Assembly (NCBI RefSeq): GCF_037042905.1
Contig: NC_087245.1
Location: 6,897,501 to 6,961,500 of the forward strand
DNA from: Lytechinus pictus
Taxonomy: Eukaryota > Echinodermata > Echinoidea > Temnopleuroida > Toxopneustidae
DNA length: 64,000 bases
Reading direction: 5' to 3'
In this document: positions 11,201 to 21,635 of the stretch, piece by piece
Position numbering within the stretch: the first letter of the stretch is position 1
Layout: the number at the start of each line of letters is the position of its first letter
The notes under the pieces: generated by a model
Seen by the model: the letters and a program-made list of their open reading frames with translations, nothing else
Told to the model about the DNA's origin: nothing
Databases searched by the model: none
Program-made: the position numbers and the translations under genes

Positions 11201-12961
11201 TTCGGTCATTCAGGAGGCATGTCCAAGAGACTGTTACGGGAGATTAATCGCTTATATCGTCATCTTTGGTGTCACTTCTCTCATCAACTCCATGGTAAAA
11301 AATCCCAGCTTTATGCTAAAATTGAGGTACGACATTAGTGATATTAGTTTTAGTTCTTTTACAGTAGTAGACCTTTACGTGTTTGTTTCTCTTTCTTTCA
11401 AGCAATTACGGAAGGCTTTTTAAAATCCCAAATGTTACTCTGTTACGTTAGAGACTGACTCTGAAATACATGCCATATGCTCAGGTTTATATAAAAATGC
11501 ATGTTATAGGGCAATCAATCAGTCTCAACATGGACCTTTTACAACCGTCTCAAATAATTATGCCAAACGATTTTTTTTTTTAGGAAGACAAAACAAAGCA
11601 AATATCTTTTTACTTTTATTTCAAAAGCCATAAAAGGGAGAAGAAATACTTCAAATTACTCCGGATATAAACTGATACCGATTCCTACCTTTTCTCTTGA
11701 AACCATGTCCTCTTTGCCCTCATTCCCACTCCCATTCTCTCATCTATCTGAGACTTATCTCACTCTACTGTATTCTTGATTTTTATTTTGATAGATGTGT
11801 GGATCTTCCTGATCGTGCTATCAGCATGGGGCTTGGTAGTTTGATAATAAGAGTATTAGGTAAGAGGTTTACTTTGAACATAAGGTTATGTCGGAACTGT
11901 GTTAGGCCATGGACCTACTATTGGGTATTTTTCACCATGTTATTTATTTGTCCTCGCTCGCTGCGCTCGTTCATATTCATTTAGGTACATTATGATTAGG
12001 GATTTGATTTGATAAGCCTAATGATAAAATCATGAACAATGAGTTAAAATATGTTCCAAAATCATAATTTCATTTTATAATGAGGTATTCTTTTTTCCTT
12101 GCTCGAGACTTGTTAGAAATTTTCCACCCAGAAGTTCGCCGTCAGTCAATATATTGTTCTTACACCCATTATCTTATCAAAATGCCCACCCCTGTACTGC
12201 AAAGTATCTTTTTTTTATGGGGGGGGGGAGGTGGAATGGAGTGAAGGGATCCTTATCTCCTATACTCTTTCCAATCAACCATAACCATGATGGATGTGTT
12301 TGTATTAAAATCATATTGAAATTGAAATGATTGAAATTGTGCGTTTTCTTTGATCAGGATTTGTACCAGCTCCAGTATATTTTGGTGCAGCCATTCAGAC
12401 GACCTGTCTTATGTTCCAATCATCATGTGGGAAGACAGGCAACTGTCTCATCTATGATACTGATCGTCTTCGTAATGTCCTCTTCGGTCTTCTTCTACTC
12501 CTCAAGTTCTCATCCGTTCTTTGTTATTTCCTTTCCTTTATTACTGTACGACGTGATAAATCAGGGGTAAGAATCAACATATTCACATTTATTTCTTTGT
12601 TTAGTTTAATTAATGGAACGAAAGGAGCTGATCATTATGAGAAACAAGATATAAAGAGTAATCGAGGTTTTTTTTCACACTTTTGTAACGCGTTTGATTG
12701 ATTTAGTCCTATTGTAGATACAAATATGTTTTCACTGAACCTGCAGGAATATGCCGGCACTAATATTTTAATTTTATAAAATGAATTATTACGTATCATT
12801 CAGCGGTTAAATGCACAAGACCAAAGATGTTTGTTCAACAACAACAAAAAATGTTCTATATTGTATAGATTAATTGTCATTTTCCACACGTTTTTCTTGT
12901 GCAGGAGTATCATCAATATCAACTTTGTTCGCCCAGCAAAAGGAAACCAACGGCCGTTTAA
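4641..12961 (+). CDS. SLCO: Organic anion transporting polypeptide (SLCO/OATP family), 10 coding exons
   Basis: Joined exons 4641-5223, 5499-5713, 6147-6291, 6790-6954, 7184-7388, 8278-8440, 11127-11326, 11795-11859, 12358-12566 and 12905-12961 give 2007 nt (668 residues plus stop) with all phases matching. The family carries sodium-independent transport of amphipathic organic anions (bile salts, steroid conjugates, hormones) across the plasma membrane. The OATP signature is present as DPRWIGAWWLGY (residues 236-247). Twelve hydrophobic segments can be placed. The large loop between segments 9 and 10 (about 415-545) has eleven cysteines and a Kazal-like fold (C-x3-C-x-C...VCGSD...C-x3-C). Sequons NDT, NLT and NAT lie in predicted outer loops. 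First exon starts at 4638 after a clear acceptor, so a short upstream N-terminal exon is possible; the ATG at 4641 is the first in frame. The C-terminus PTAV is a class I PDZ ligand. A candidate ATTAAA polyadenylation signal is at 13231. The paralogue (subfamily) cannot be assigned. Confidence 0.93.
5499..5713 (+). CDS. SLCO: SLCO exon 2, OATP signature
   Basis: Acceptor CCCACAG before 5499; donor after AAG at 5713, phase 0. It encodes residues 195-266 with TM5, the OATP superfamily signature DPRWIGAWWLGY, and TM6. Confidence 0.93.
6147..6291 (+). CDS. SLCO: SLCO exon 3, central cytoplasmic loop
   Basis: Acceptor CACATAG; donor GTATCG after phase 1. It encodes a hydrophilic loop (starting DWPHREGTG) between TM6 and TM7, poorly conserved in the family. 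Phase and position support it. Confidence 0.85.
6463..6515 (+). repeat. tRNA-derived SINE head (partial)
   Basis: The sequence has a Leu/Ser-tRNA-like A box (GTGGCCGAGAGGTCTAAGG at about 6469-6486) and a B box (GGTTCGACCCC at 6493-6503), but the boxes are far closer than in a real tRNA, so the anticodon arm is deleted. It is read as a SINE or tRNA pseudogene inside SLCO intron 3. Confidence 0.6.
6587..6678. repeat. Near-perfect ~40-bp-arm hairpin in SLCO intron 3
   Basis: Left arm begins ATGATTTTTTTAATCAAGTG and runs to ACCAATAAT; the right arm is its reverse complement with few differences (ATTATTGGTAA ... CACTTG ... AAATCAT). The loop is about 10 nt. It could be a very short MITE or a transcribed pre-miRNA-like hairpin. 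Confidence 0.7.
6790..6954 (+). CDS. SLCO: SLCO exon 4, TM7
   Basis: Acceptor TTTTCGCAG; donor GTAAGG at 6955; phases 1 in, 1 out. It encodes residues to about 369, including the membrane segment before the conserved F-V-G-R-Y-I-Q-x-Q-Y motif (family F-x-x-K-Y-x-E-x-Q-F) and the start of TM8. Confidence 0.92.
7184..7388 (+). CDS. SLCO: SLCO exon 5, TM8-TM9 and start of Cys-rich loop
   Basis: Acceptor TTTTCCCTAG; donor GTAAGA at 7389, phase 2. It encodes the G-x-x-x-x-P-A-G-F-F-G-N-x-x-G-G block, TM9, and the loop start F-V-G-C-D-N-Q-R-I-A-G-x-T-V-P-Y. Reading on into the intron gives an immediate TAA, which confirms the donor. Confidence 0.92.
7810..7935. repeat. Short inverted-repeat element in SLCO intron 5
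   Basis: TGTCGAAAATCGGTGAA at 7810 is matched in reverse complement by TTCACCCATTTTCGACA ending at 7935, with about 90 bp between. Probably a small MITE or a remnant of one. Confidence 0.5.
8278..8440 (+). CDS. SLCO: SLCO exon 6, Kazal-like extracellular loop
   Basis: Acceptor CTCGTTTTAG; donor GTGAGA at 8441, phase 0. It encodes about residues 438-492 with six cysteines, including the pattern S-C-L-G-D-C-S-C-P and the Kazal-type P-V-C-G-S-D-D...P-C-H-A-G-C. These are typical of the OATP loop 9-10. Confidence 0.92.
8645..10625. repeat. 21-bp minisatellite array, about 94 copies, in SLCO intron 6
   Basis: Consensus unit is TGAAATGATAGTGATAATAAA, in an essentially uninterrupted array. Because 21 is divisible by three and the unit lacks stops in some frames, it reads as endless N-E-M-I-V-I-I on the + strand and as H-L-L-S-L-S-F or S-F-I-I-T-I-I on the - strand. 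These are not genes. Point variants (GTTAGT, AATGAATG, GACATG, one extra A near 9004) mark sub-blocks. The GTTAGT and AATGAATG variants recur 232 bp apart (8824 and 9056), and AATTAAATGA/AATTGAATGA recur 210 bp apart (9111, 9321), so blocks of 10-11 units were duplicated. Confidence 0.97.
11127..11326 (+). CDS. SLCO: SLCO exon 7, end of loop and TM10
   Basis: Acceptor TTCTCTTACAG; donor GTACGA at 11327, phase 2. It encodes D-C-T-C-I-G (family C-x-C), an NAT sequon, A-C-P-R-D-C and TM10. An in-frame GT at 11295 (after ATG) was considered as donor and rejected: only reading on to 11326 gives a codon split (AG|A) that joins correctly to the next exon. Confidence 0.9.
11795..11859 (+). CDS. SLCO: SLCO exon 8 (65 nt)
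   Basis: Acceptor ATTTTGATAG; donor GTAAGA at 11860; phase 2 in, 1 out. It encodes R-C-V-D-L-P-D-R-A-I-S-M-G-L-G-S-L-I-I-R-V-L-G, matching the conserved R-x-V-x-x-x-x-x-S-x-A-x-G-x-x-x-x-x-x-R-x-L-G block before TM11. Confidence 0.92.
12358..12566 (+). CDS. SLCO: SLCO exon 9, TM11-TM12
   Basis: Acceptor TTTGATCAG; donor GTAAGA at 12567, phase 0. It encodes the OATP block P-A-P-V-Y-F-G-A-A-I-Q-T-T-C-L, then C-G-K-T-G-N-C-L-I-Y-D, and a last membrane segment ending in R-R-D-K-S-G. Confidence 0.94.
12905..12961 (+). CDS. SLCO: SLCO exon 10, C-terminus with PDZ ligand
   Basis: Acceptor TTCTTGTGCAG; 18 codons and TAA at 12959-12961. A short basic cytoplasmic tail ends K-P-T-A-V, fitting a class I PDZ-binding motif (S/T-x-hydrophobic). 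The 3' UTR follows. Confidence 0.85.
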   Translation, partial: EYHQYQLCSPSKRKPTAV

Positions 12962-14068
12962 TGATTACCGATCAAAATAATATACATTCATTGACTTTCA
13001 TCTCATACTACACAAAGTCACTTATCAAATATAAAGAGGTCATACTTGTAAGTTCTTAATCTTTCAAGAATAATCATTTTGAATCTAATTTTTAAAATGA
13101 TGATGCCGTCATATAAGAATGTAGCTTTGGGTTTATGTCTATAGACTTTAGCATGATGATATATCTATGTGGCGGAGAAAAAACTTGTTTATTGTTCATC
13201 GTGATCAATACATAGTGTGTGCTATTTGGTATTAAAAAAATACTTGCAGTAAACTCTTGAAAATGAACAAAAAATGACTATAAATGAAAAGGTCAGCGAA
13301 GTGTAACAAATAGTTTAGTCATTCGTTTTAATATTTCCGAGTCGCTTTTGTCTGAAATATAGTCATTTCTTATAGATGTGGTTAAGCTTAGTTAACCCAA
13401 GATTATATATCACTTATCTATTGCCATTTTTTCAGTGTTTCGTTTTACCTCTCATATGCTATTATAAGTTTATTAATCGGATAAAGCATTTGATGTCATA
13501 ACCACAATTCTTACTGTCCATGTAAAACAAGATTTCTTTTCAGTGGAAATCTCTGGGAAATTTATAATGTAGTGTAGCTAATATATGCATGAAGTTGTTT
13601 TACTGGGGAAAGAAATAGTATGACAGTCAGGAAATCATTTGTTCAACACATTCTTGTGCGGGGTTGATTAAACTGGATAATTCAACTTATAACTGAATTC
13701 ATTTCTGAACATGATTTAAATTTAGTTGTGCATTTTGTATGTTGATGCAATGATATCAATACTTCATTGGAATACATTCTGGGACTTATGATAGATATCA
13801 ATGTAAATATACACAGAAAATACATAGAAACTATACATGTATATTGTAGTTGCAATATTATTTCTTTGTAATGATGTAGTAATTGAGATACTAGAATACA
13901 GCGTAAGAAATGCATCATATACGCAGTTAGTCACGTTATCACAAACTCAAAGTTTCATTCTTTTACGGAATCCATCAATTAGAGCAGCTCTGGAGAATCT
14001 TTTAAAAACGGCTTTTACCACCCTTGTGCATTGATACTGTACAAAATATTTGGTAAAATTTTAACCAG
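12962..14068. other. SLCO 3' UTR and flank
   Basis: AT-rich, without recognisable coding exons. ATTAAA at 13231-13236 is the only near-canonical polyadenylation signal seen close to the stop. The 3' end is not otherwise defined. Confidence 0.4.
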
Positions 14069-14261
14069 CATGAGGGTAATTATGTGTCCAACCAATTTGG
14101 GGAAGTATTTTACCCAAGACGGGAAGCATATTGTCCAGTGAGGTTAAAAAAAACAAGCAGCAATTACCTTAGAATGGGCAATTAGATTTTCATCATACTG
14201 GATAAATATAAATTCTCAAAAGAAATGGTCAATGTTGGTTGGACATATAATTACCCTCATG
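14069..14261. mobile_element. 193-bp MITE with ~24-bp terminal inverted repeats
   Basis: Starts CATGAGGGTAATTATGTGTC and ends with its near-perfect reverse complement (GACATATAATTACCCTCATG). There is no coding capacity and no convincing target duplication, so the superfamily is unassigned. Confidence 0.75.
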
Positions 14262-14447
14262 GAGTGTCTAGGTTCTCGTGATATTTTTTTTTAAGTCAAT
14301 AAGAGCCTCGAAAATATTGTCCATAATCCCCCCCCCCTCCGAAACAATTACTTTGAATGATGTTCATTACCAGTGTCATTCACTATCATCATTACTAATG
14401 TTATTTTTCACCATCGCTGCCCTGTATTTGTTAGGAAAGTCTATCTT

Positions 14448-14645
14448 CACTCTTAAAAATGTTGGGGAACATAATGTCCACACAACAGTTGATTAAAACT
14501 TTATCAAATTCTGGTTAATTTTAAGCCAATAATGTGTGCTTTGGGTGAAAGCTACACAGTATTGGTTGAAAACCACCCAGAGTTGGATAAAAAAATGTTT
14601 ACCAATTGTTGTGTGGACAGTATGTTGCCAAACATTTTAACAGTG
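14448..14645. mobile_element. 198-bp MITE with ~43-bp imperfect terminal inverted repeats
   Basis: Left end CACTCTTAAAAATGTTGGGG...GTCCACACAACAGTTG; right end is the reverse complement CAATTGTTGTGTGGAC...ACATTTTAACAGTG. Noncoding; different from the element 190 bp upstream although both contain a GTCCA motif. Target duplication not clear. Confidence 0.75.
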
Positions 14646-15783
14646 TAAAGATAACAAACTTACGGCAATATTAACCGCTTTCATCATTGCTATGTAATTT
14701 TGTGTAAAGTAGTTTGGTAATCCAAAGTTTTATCATTTCATGCAATTAAAATATTCACATGCTGAAAGAAATTAATCTTGGTTCGACTCCTCGTTCAAGA
14801 AACGTTTATTCATTACTATTACTTATTCTCATACATGTATATCATATCGTTTACAAAATTCTCGGCAGAAAATGAAATAGTAGATAGTTTTATCATAAAA
14901 TACACAAGAATTCACCTTATGACATCTTCGCCGACTCAATAACTTGCAAAAAAGTCATTGTCCGCAATATGCTTTCATCAAAATAATATACCATGTTAAA
15001 ATACAACATGTTAAAAAACAAAATGTCGATCCGCTATGGTCAAATAGGATTACAAAAATGATACATTGTGAATTCATTTTGTTTTAAGAACAGAACGGGT
15101 AAACAAATTGAAATTTACTTGATATCTAAAAGGGTTAAAATAACAATGGTCCTGTCTGTAACTTTCAGGCCAAGGATTTGGTTTGATTACCTTGAAACGT
15201 AACCGTTTATTTAATTGTGTTTTTTCATCATTTGATTTGTCTGCAAGCTAGTAACGTGTCGTGATGATTGAAATGTGCCGAGCAAATACGTCCATGGCTA
15301 ATGGGAGCGAGGGAATTTTTATTCACCTGCGAGGAGATTGTTGATGTAGATCTTTGTCATGTATGTTGAGTCCGTCAAAATGTTCTTAAAACCTTTCTGT
15401 TCACTTCCAAATTTCTTTATGCGCCATGGGCACTAAACAGATTGGATTTGGTGCTTTATGAGTCACATGTATAATGATTAACCAGGGTAGCTATTTTATC
15501 AATTAATTCTTCTTTATTCGCTTCTTTAAAAAAGGCACAATCACAAGATACAACAATAAAGATATATACAAAGTACAAATAATAACATGAGTACTGAATT
15601 GTGTACATAAGAAATCAATAATCTCCTTATATAGTTTGTGTAGTGTTCAGTGTCGATTACAGCACAAACCATCCCTGATATCTACAAGCTTCTTAATCTG
15701 GTCAACTGTTAAAATAACATCACTTTCTTTGTCACACACCTTTGACCAATTTTTTTGTTAATATCATTAATAGTCAAATAATA
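14646..15783. other. Intergenic, nothing recognised
   Basis: AT-rich unique-looking sequence. A GGTTCGACTCC B-box-like string near 14778 lacks an A box. Confidence 0.4.
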
Positions 15784-16326
15784 TTTGTAATCCCGGGGGG
15801 CCCCTTACATTGGCGAGTGGATACCATGCGCGACCAAAACAACACGTAAAAAGGATGTCTTTTTCCAGATTGGGCACGTTACGTACGTAACGTAATAAGG
15901 GTGTCAAAAACACTAAAATAATGAAAAAAGGGTATCTATTTCGCTAGGAAAGCTACGTGTTAAGGGTCAAATTTGCGAGGGTGTAAAAAATTAAGACTTA
16001 GGATGTACTTTTTGCCCCAATACTCAACACTACGTGTTTAGAGTACGATTTTCGCGAGATGTGGTGGGGCTGTTACTACCGACGACCGACGTCCGTGACA
16101 TAACAATAAAAATATTGTTTAGGGGGTCAATTCAGGGAATACCGTTGGCAAGAGTATCGTTTTGTTTCCAATACTTGTTAAGGGTAGGGTTTCACACGCC
16201 AATACTTGTTAAGGGGTGCATTTTCAGATTATGGAAAATACGTGTTTAGGGTGCTTTTCGAGACCCCATGGTCGCGCATGGTATCCACTCGTCAATGGAA
16301 GTGCCCCCCCCCCCCGGGTTTGTAAT
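15784..16326. mobile_element. CCCGGG-ended MITE, copy 1, with 8-bp target duplication
   Basis: The element 15792-16318 (527 bp) has ends CCCGGGGGG...CCCCCCGGG and ~40-bp inverted repeats containing GAGTGGATACCATGCGCGACC. It is flanked by a perfect 8-bp direct repeat TTTGTAAT (15784-15791, 16319-16326). The interior carries repeated ACGTGTTTAGGG / ACTTGTTAAGGG motifs and no long ORF. The 8-bp duplication is the size made by hAT- or P-type transposases, though the ends are not classical for either. A second copy is at 56641-57240. Confidence 0.85.
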
Positions 16327-16544
16327 GTAAGTATCTGATGTTACCACCCATTACAGAGTGGGCTCCATATTTACCCATGCCAAATATATATGGCACCACA
16401 TTATTTGTGGAATTAAGTGCTTTGTTAAAAAAGGTAAGCAGCATTTTTCAAACCACAAAACTGGATCCATTACATCCACCAAATGAGGAAAGTAGCTGTA
16501 AGCTGTTCTTCTAGCGGGCCCATAATTATTACCCTTCTTCATTC

Positions 16545-16653
16545 TCATATACGTCGAGCGCCTGACAAGAAGGCAGGAGGTACAAGTTTTAAAGCCTTTG
16601 GTATCGGTGGGGTCGAACCCATGACCTCCCGTTCATTACCACTGAGCCACCAG
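16545..16653 (-). repeat. tRNA-derived SINE, minus strand
   Basis: On the minus strand, from 16653: CTGGTGGCTCAGTGGTAATG (A box TGGCTCAGTGG) followed by a B box GGGTTCGACCCC at 16620-16609. The body continues to about 16545. Box spacing is close to tRNA spacing, but the molecule does not fold as an intact tRNA. Confidence 0.65.
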
Positions 16654-18089
16654 GTAATGATTGCTGAAGTAGATGATCATGGGGTTCAATGACATATTGA
16701 TTTGGCGACAACTGCTTGGATGGAAGCCAAACATAAAACCTAACCTCCGAAACTAAATATAATATCTATACATTATTCTGAACCAAAACTTTATTACAAT
16801 CCTATCTCTAACCCTATACCCTCTGAGATATCAAGACCAAGCCCCCATCCAGTATTTTCACGGAGCCATCCGAGCCAAATATCCCAGTACAGTAAGGGTT
16901 AATGAGTTTGATTTGAACATTATCACCAGAAACTAATTGTAATTTAATTTCACTTGCAGCATGGGATGGGCCTATATTTGTACAAACTGTCAATCATGTC
17001 TCATCTAAATTATCCCCAATTTACACCAATGTAATGATGATGTATTGAGTTTTTTTTTTTTGGGGGGGTCTTCTTTTGTTTAAACCAACTTCACCCTGAT
17101 AATAATATTGTTGTAAAAGCAAAAAACTTGAAAATAAATATTCATGAAGTGTTTATAAAAATTCACCCATAGATAAGAGAAAATAGAATATTAAAAGTTT
17201 ATAATTTGTGAAATCATGCAAGCTGAGCAGCTCCCCCAAAATATGATAAATTCCATAAATTCCATTTTTGAATAAAACATGATGACTAAAATGGCATTCT
17301 GACATGATAATAATATATCCCGCACAAATAACTTCACCATGATTTTAAAATAAAATTGCAAAAACGTTACACGATATATTATGTAGCAGCTCATTATCTC
17401 TGACGTCACAGAATAAAAACGAATAGAAATTCATAACTCCACTATTCTATGTCGGAATTTCATCTTACCTTCACCAGAATTTTACTTTATAGTTTCCTTT
17501 AGCTTTCATTAAAACCAACTAATCGACAGGATAAAGTTTTCTTTTACACTGAGTTAACTGATTTTCCACCAGTTGTGCATAAGCTTTGTGCAAAATTTAA
17601 AAGGGCATGGACCTGGACTCGGAGGTTTATCTGTTGACTTGATGTGACAATGCTCAGCGCAGTAACAATACAATAATCCTCACTGGCTAGGCCCCTGTAA
17701 TAGTAGGTACATGGTCATATCAACCTTATATTGGCCTAATAATAATTTTTTTTTATTCCAAACACTTCATCCGCGGTGAATCGCTATTGCTTGGAAATCA
17801 ATGTTAAAATGGAAAATATTTTTTCAGAGGGTCATGCCATATGGGGGGGGGGGGGGGGGGGGTCACGAGCGAAAATTTTGAGTAACTTATTTAAGTCAAT
17901 TATCAGTGGTGTAAAAAATGAGGGTGCTAGATATGGCGCATCGTGTAAAATCGAGGAAAAATTCGACATTTTTATCACAAAAATAACATTTTGTGATAGC
18001 CTTACATGATAATCAGAAAATAGGCCTAATACCATATTTCACCTTTTTCTCTTTCTTTCCTTTCTCTTCTTTTTTCTTGGTCGTGATTT
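16654..18089. other. Intergenic with T/G homopolymer tracts
   Basis: No gene recognised. T-run followed by G-run at about 17047-17068; an 18-base G run near 17841-17862. Short open frames here are low-complexity. Confidence 0.4.
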
Positions 18090-18760
18090 TTTTTTTTTTT
18101 GGGGGGGGGGGCAAGAGCCCCCAAGCCTACCCCATCTGTACGCCAGACCTTAAAATAGACATTCTAAGGACTGCTGTTAAGAATTCATAAAAAGGATATA
18201 TATCTCATTAATCAAATACCAATATTCAGACCTGTAAACGAGACATTATTATGAGGCAATTTTGTAGTTATTAAACGTGACTGTCTAAATAAGCTAACAA
18301 CATGAGCGAGAAGCACTATAGCTCTTTTGATAAATATATAAAAGGGGTAATTTTAAGGACTTTGTTCGGAAGTCATGAAGAGCTTACATTATCTCACCAT
18401 GTTCAACTAATGCGAGTGCGAAGCGAGAGCTTTTTTTTAATATTTAGACCCGCAATGGCATCATGAATATATTATGAAACTTATTTGATCAAATATTGCA
18501 AGCGAGATATTCAGATCTGAAAATGGAAATTTTAATTAAGGGTTGTTTCTAGTATTTTATGAAGAGCATACGTCTTTCTCTTATCCAAAAAATGCGAGCG
18601 CGAAGCGCGAGCTGAAAATGTTGAGATGAGAAAAGTGCGATATTTTAGGAATTCATTATGGGCATACATATCTCATAAATCCACTAATGCGAACGCAAAG
18701 CGTGGACTGTTTTTTTCTTTTTATTATTCAGACCTTGAAAGGGGCAGAGGCAATCACTTT
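18090..18760. repeat. Irregular tandem repeat with GCGAGCGCGAAGCGCGAGC motif
   Basis: Related units of roughly 95-180 bp share a 'CATAC/TACAT...TCTCATTAATCCA' stretch followed by a GC-rich motif AATGCGAGCGCGAAGCGCGAGC-like at about 18410, 18591 and 18687. Copies are diverged. A similar GC motif also occurs singly at 3725 and 11953. Confidence 0.55.
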
Positions 18761-19129
18761 AAGTAACCATGTAAAGATACTAATGTTTTACTAGATATTG
18801 GCTTATAATTGAAAACGGGTATACCATATATAAAGCTTCAGTCTCTGTATTTTTGGTTGTTCCGCTGAACTGCGTTGGCTCAGAAATTGTTAGATAAATC
18901 CCCAGAAACGACGGCTATTTCTGTCTAGAATTAAAACAGGATTTTTTTTTGGGGGGGTCATTTAATCCTCTTGAACGGGATTATAGGCCTATATCTCATA
19001 ATGTGAGCGTCATGAGTTATGAACACATACGTTTATAATTATAGGCCCTATTATAGCACATTATGTTTCGTCAAAGTATGGGGAAAATACTTCTTGCACT
19101 TCATTTTACTTTTACCCACTAGATCTACG

Positions 19130-19210
19130 TTTTTCTCTCCCCCCCCCCCCCTCTTCGTGTGTTTTTGCCAGCCGATGCCAATCCCCCGTAGTTAAGTTAT
19201 ACGCCACTGG
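19130..19210. mobile_element. Transposable element end (CCAGTGGCGTA type)
   Basis: A C-run near 19139-19151 is followed by CCCCCGTAGTTAAG and TACGCCACTGGA at 19199-19210. Read in reverse this is a TCCAGTGGCGTA...CTACGGGGG terminus common to many non-autonomous elements of marine invertebrates. The other end was not located. Confidence 0.45.
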
Positions 19211-19222
19211 ATATTTTTTTAT

Positions 19223-19387
19223 CAGTTTGCCCCCGCACGGGATGCGACTATTGATAAGATCGTTTCAAGTTACGCTTTCCATACGTCCCTCGAGCGGCGT
19301 GCCGTAAAAAAACGGGAGATCGAAGAAATTTATGAAGAAAAGCCAAGGGACAGAATTTCGATGACAAAAACGGACCAGTTGCAGTAG
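19223..19387 (+). CDS. Unidentified exon-like open frame
   Basis: A TTTTTTTATCAG acceptor-like site is followed by an open frame of about 54 codons ending at a TAG near 19387. The peptide has a charged segment (R-A-V-K-K-R-E-I-E-E-I-Y-E-E-K). GC and CpG content are higher than the surroundings. No donor-linked or upstream coding exon was found and the family is not recognised. It may be a gene fragment captured by a repeat, or chance. Confidence 0.25.
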   Translation, partial: QFAPARDATIDKIVSSYAFHTSLERRAVKKREIEEIYEEKPRDRISMTKTDQLQ

Positions 19388-19389
19388 TT

Positions 19390-20150
19390 GTAAGGTATGC
19401 CAGTTGAATGTTTTGCTCATTAACCCGTGTGATGATAATTTGGGGTCTTATATTTATTGTAGTTGAATATGTTCAGACTTCAAGTTCAGTTTCTTATTGA
19501 CATTATCCCGAGTATCAACATTAGAATTCAGTCCCACATGCTTATTTCTGTGTTAGGTAGAGTAACCTGTGCAAAAATTAATCCAGCAGATGTGAGATGA
19601 GCGCCCGGTGACGTGAAGCCGTGCGCCCAGAACGTCACTAATAGTAATACGTTGGTCACATTTGTTCTACGGCGGCCGTATGGCGAGTTATCTTTTTGGT
19701 ACCAGCTACATAAAGGTTAGGCAGGACAACAAGAATTTCAAAATGTGTTTGTTGTCCCAAGAATGATATCAAAATATTCCTTAATAAATAATATCTAATT
19801 TATCATGTGAAACCACTTAAAACTTACGTAAAATTCATTTAAACTGTAAAAAAAAACAAATTCATAGCACCAACATGGGCCGAAAAAGCCATAGACATCG
19901 CGGTACCTCTGTTATACACTGTACGTACTATCGATAGTTAAAACGATCACGATGTGCTCGTTAAATGCGCGCGCCCATCGGCGTCTGCTAGCCGTTATCT
20001 GCTGTGACTCTCCAATAGCCCCGCATGTGCAATTTTTTGTAAGATCGTCCCATATGCTGTTTTTCATGTTAGTACATACATGCGTGCACGTTATTTGCGG
20101 ACGCAGATCATGTACGCATCTCCGTCGTCTGCTACGGCTCTCTTTATCAG
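19390..20150. other. Intergenic, nothing recognised
   Basis: Contains a TTGGTCACATTTGTTCTA motif at about 19655 that recurs inverted at about 24725, suggesting a shared dispersed repeat. No coding exon. Confidence 0.35.
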
Positions 20151-20153
20151 TCC

Positions 20154-20690
20154 CAAGTGTGAAATATGTGTACATGGTGTATGTTCATTTGGTCTACATG
20201 CAGTTTGCCCACTTGTCATTTAGTCTAATGCCAAATGGGCTAAACCCATTTGGTCTACACTACACTTGGTCTAATTCTCATTTAGCGAAATGTCCAGTTG
20301 GTCTAATTTCAGCATATAAACCTACATAATTACAATTTTTTTACTTTGTCAAATACCGGTACATAAAATTGGCTTTATATCATGCAGTTCCAGTGTGAAA
20401 TATGTATATATTCATTTGGTCTACATGCAGTTTGCCCACTTCTCATTTAGTCTAATGCCAAATGGGCCAAACCCATTTGGTCTACACTTGGTCTAATTCT
20501 CATTTTGCGAAATGTCCAGTTGGTCTAATTTCAGCATGACCTACTTAATTATATTTTTTTAGTCTTTATACCAAATGGGCTTGACCATTTGGTCTATAAT
20601 TTTTTTTTAATTGCCATTTGGTCTACACTTTGTGTAATTTACATTTGGTCTACACTACACTTGATCTAATTTTGAGTCCAGTCCAGGGTC
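20154..20690. repeat. Tandem duplication (~237 bp) built of TTTGGTCTA motifs
   Basis: Two copies beginning AGTGTGAAATATGT at 20154 and 20391 run in parallel (about 85-90% similar by eye), followed by a partial third region with more CATTTGGTCTACA motifs to about 20690. Within each unit the short motif and its complement (CCAAATGG) recur. Confidence 0.75.
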
Positions 20691-21635
20691 TAATTTCAAC
20701 ATGGCCTACATCATTATGATTTTATACTTTGTGAAATTTTTTTTATATAATTTCATTTCACCTTATAGTTTTAGCATTGGTTTCAAATAAATAATACTTG
20801 AACAGTGGCAAAGTCATGATAATGGAGCCAAAAGTTTTGAAAGGTCCATATATGGTGTATCAGGTAAAGTTATAAAGTTGTAAGCAGGAGAAGCAAACAA
20901 CAAAAAATGTTGAAGCTGGGGGGGGGGGGGGGGTGTTCATTAATTTCCTTTTATTTTCCAATGCCAGATCAATCTTTGTTTTTGCTTGTCATTTTTTTTT
21001 TTAATGAAATGTTCTGTTCACTCTACAATTTTTACTAATGATCTTTTTTTTTGGGCTTATCATTTTTTTCAGACACCCGAACCGACTCTACAAGGGAAGA
21101 GAAGGGATTATTGAACCTCTTTAGAGAATATACTTGTCAAGGGCTGTAATAGTATACAGGGGCACTTCCTGAGAGAAAGTTAATTTTATTTTAATTATGT
21201 GTTTTCAGGATATCTAATAGTACTATTGAAATGGCGGTGAAAATTATTGCCCCTGCTGATGAGATTTTTCAGCTGCACCCCTCCTTTATTTTAGTGAATA
21301 AGGTGTGGCACTGCCCTATATGATTCATTTTGAATGGGCTCCAAAATGCAGTAATTTATAAATGATAGCATAATCTTATTTCGATAAAGCCTTTGACATA
21401 ACAGGGGGTTTTGATAAACAAAGCATATTTAAAACAGATTTAGTTATTGCATATCAGAATGTTATTTTTGCCTGATGTTTTCTCAATAACTCTAAGCTGT
21501 TATTAATGAATTCTTTCTAGAAATAAAAATAAGCAATTTATTCAAACATGTCAGTTTCATTTTGTAGACATATGCATTGAATTTACCGATTCAGTATAAG
21601 GTATGCCATCTTTCACAAATGTTGATTTTTATCAC

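Noticed and set aside
11127..11294. Shorter SLCO exon 7 ending at the GT after ATG (11295)
   Set aside because: Phase 0 would not join to the next exon (phase 2 needed); reading to 11326 restores the conserved L-R-C-V junction.
21061..21123. Acceptor-linked 17-codon frame ending in TAG on the + strand (H-P-N-R-L-Y-K-G-R)
   Set aside because: The acceptor is good but no partner exon or family could be found; too short to call.
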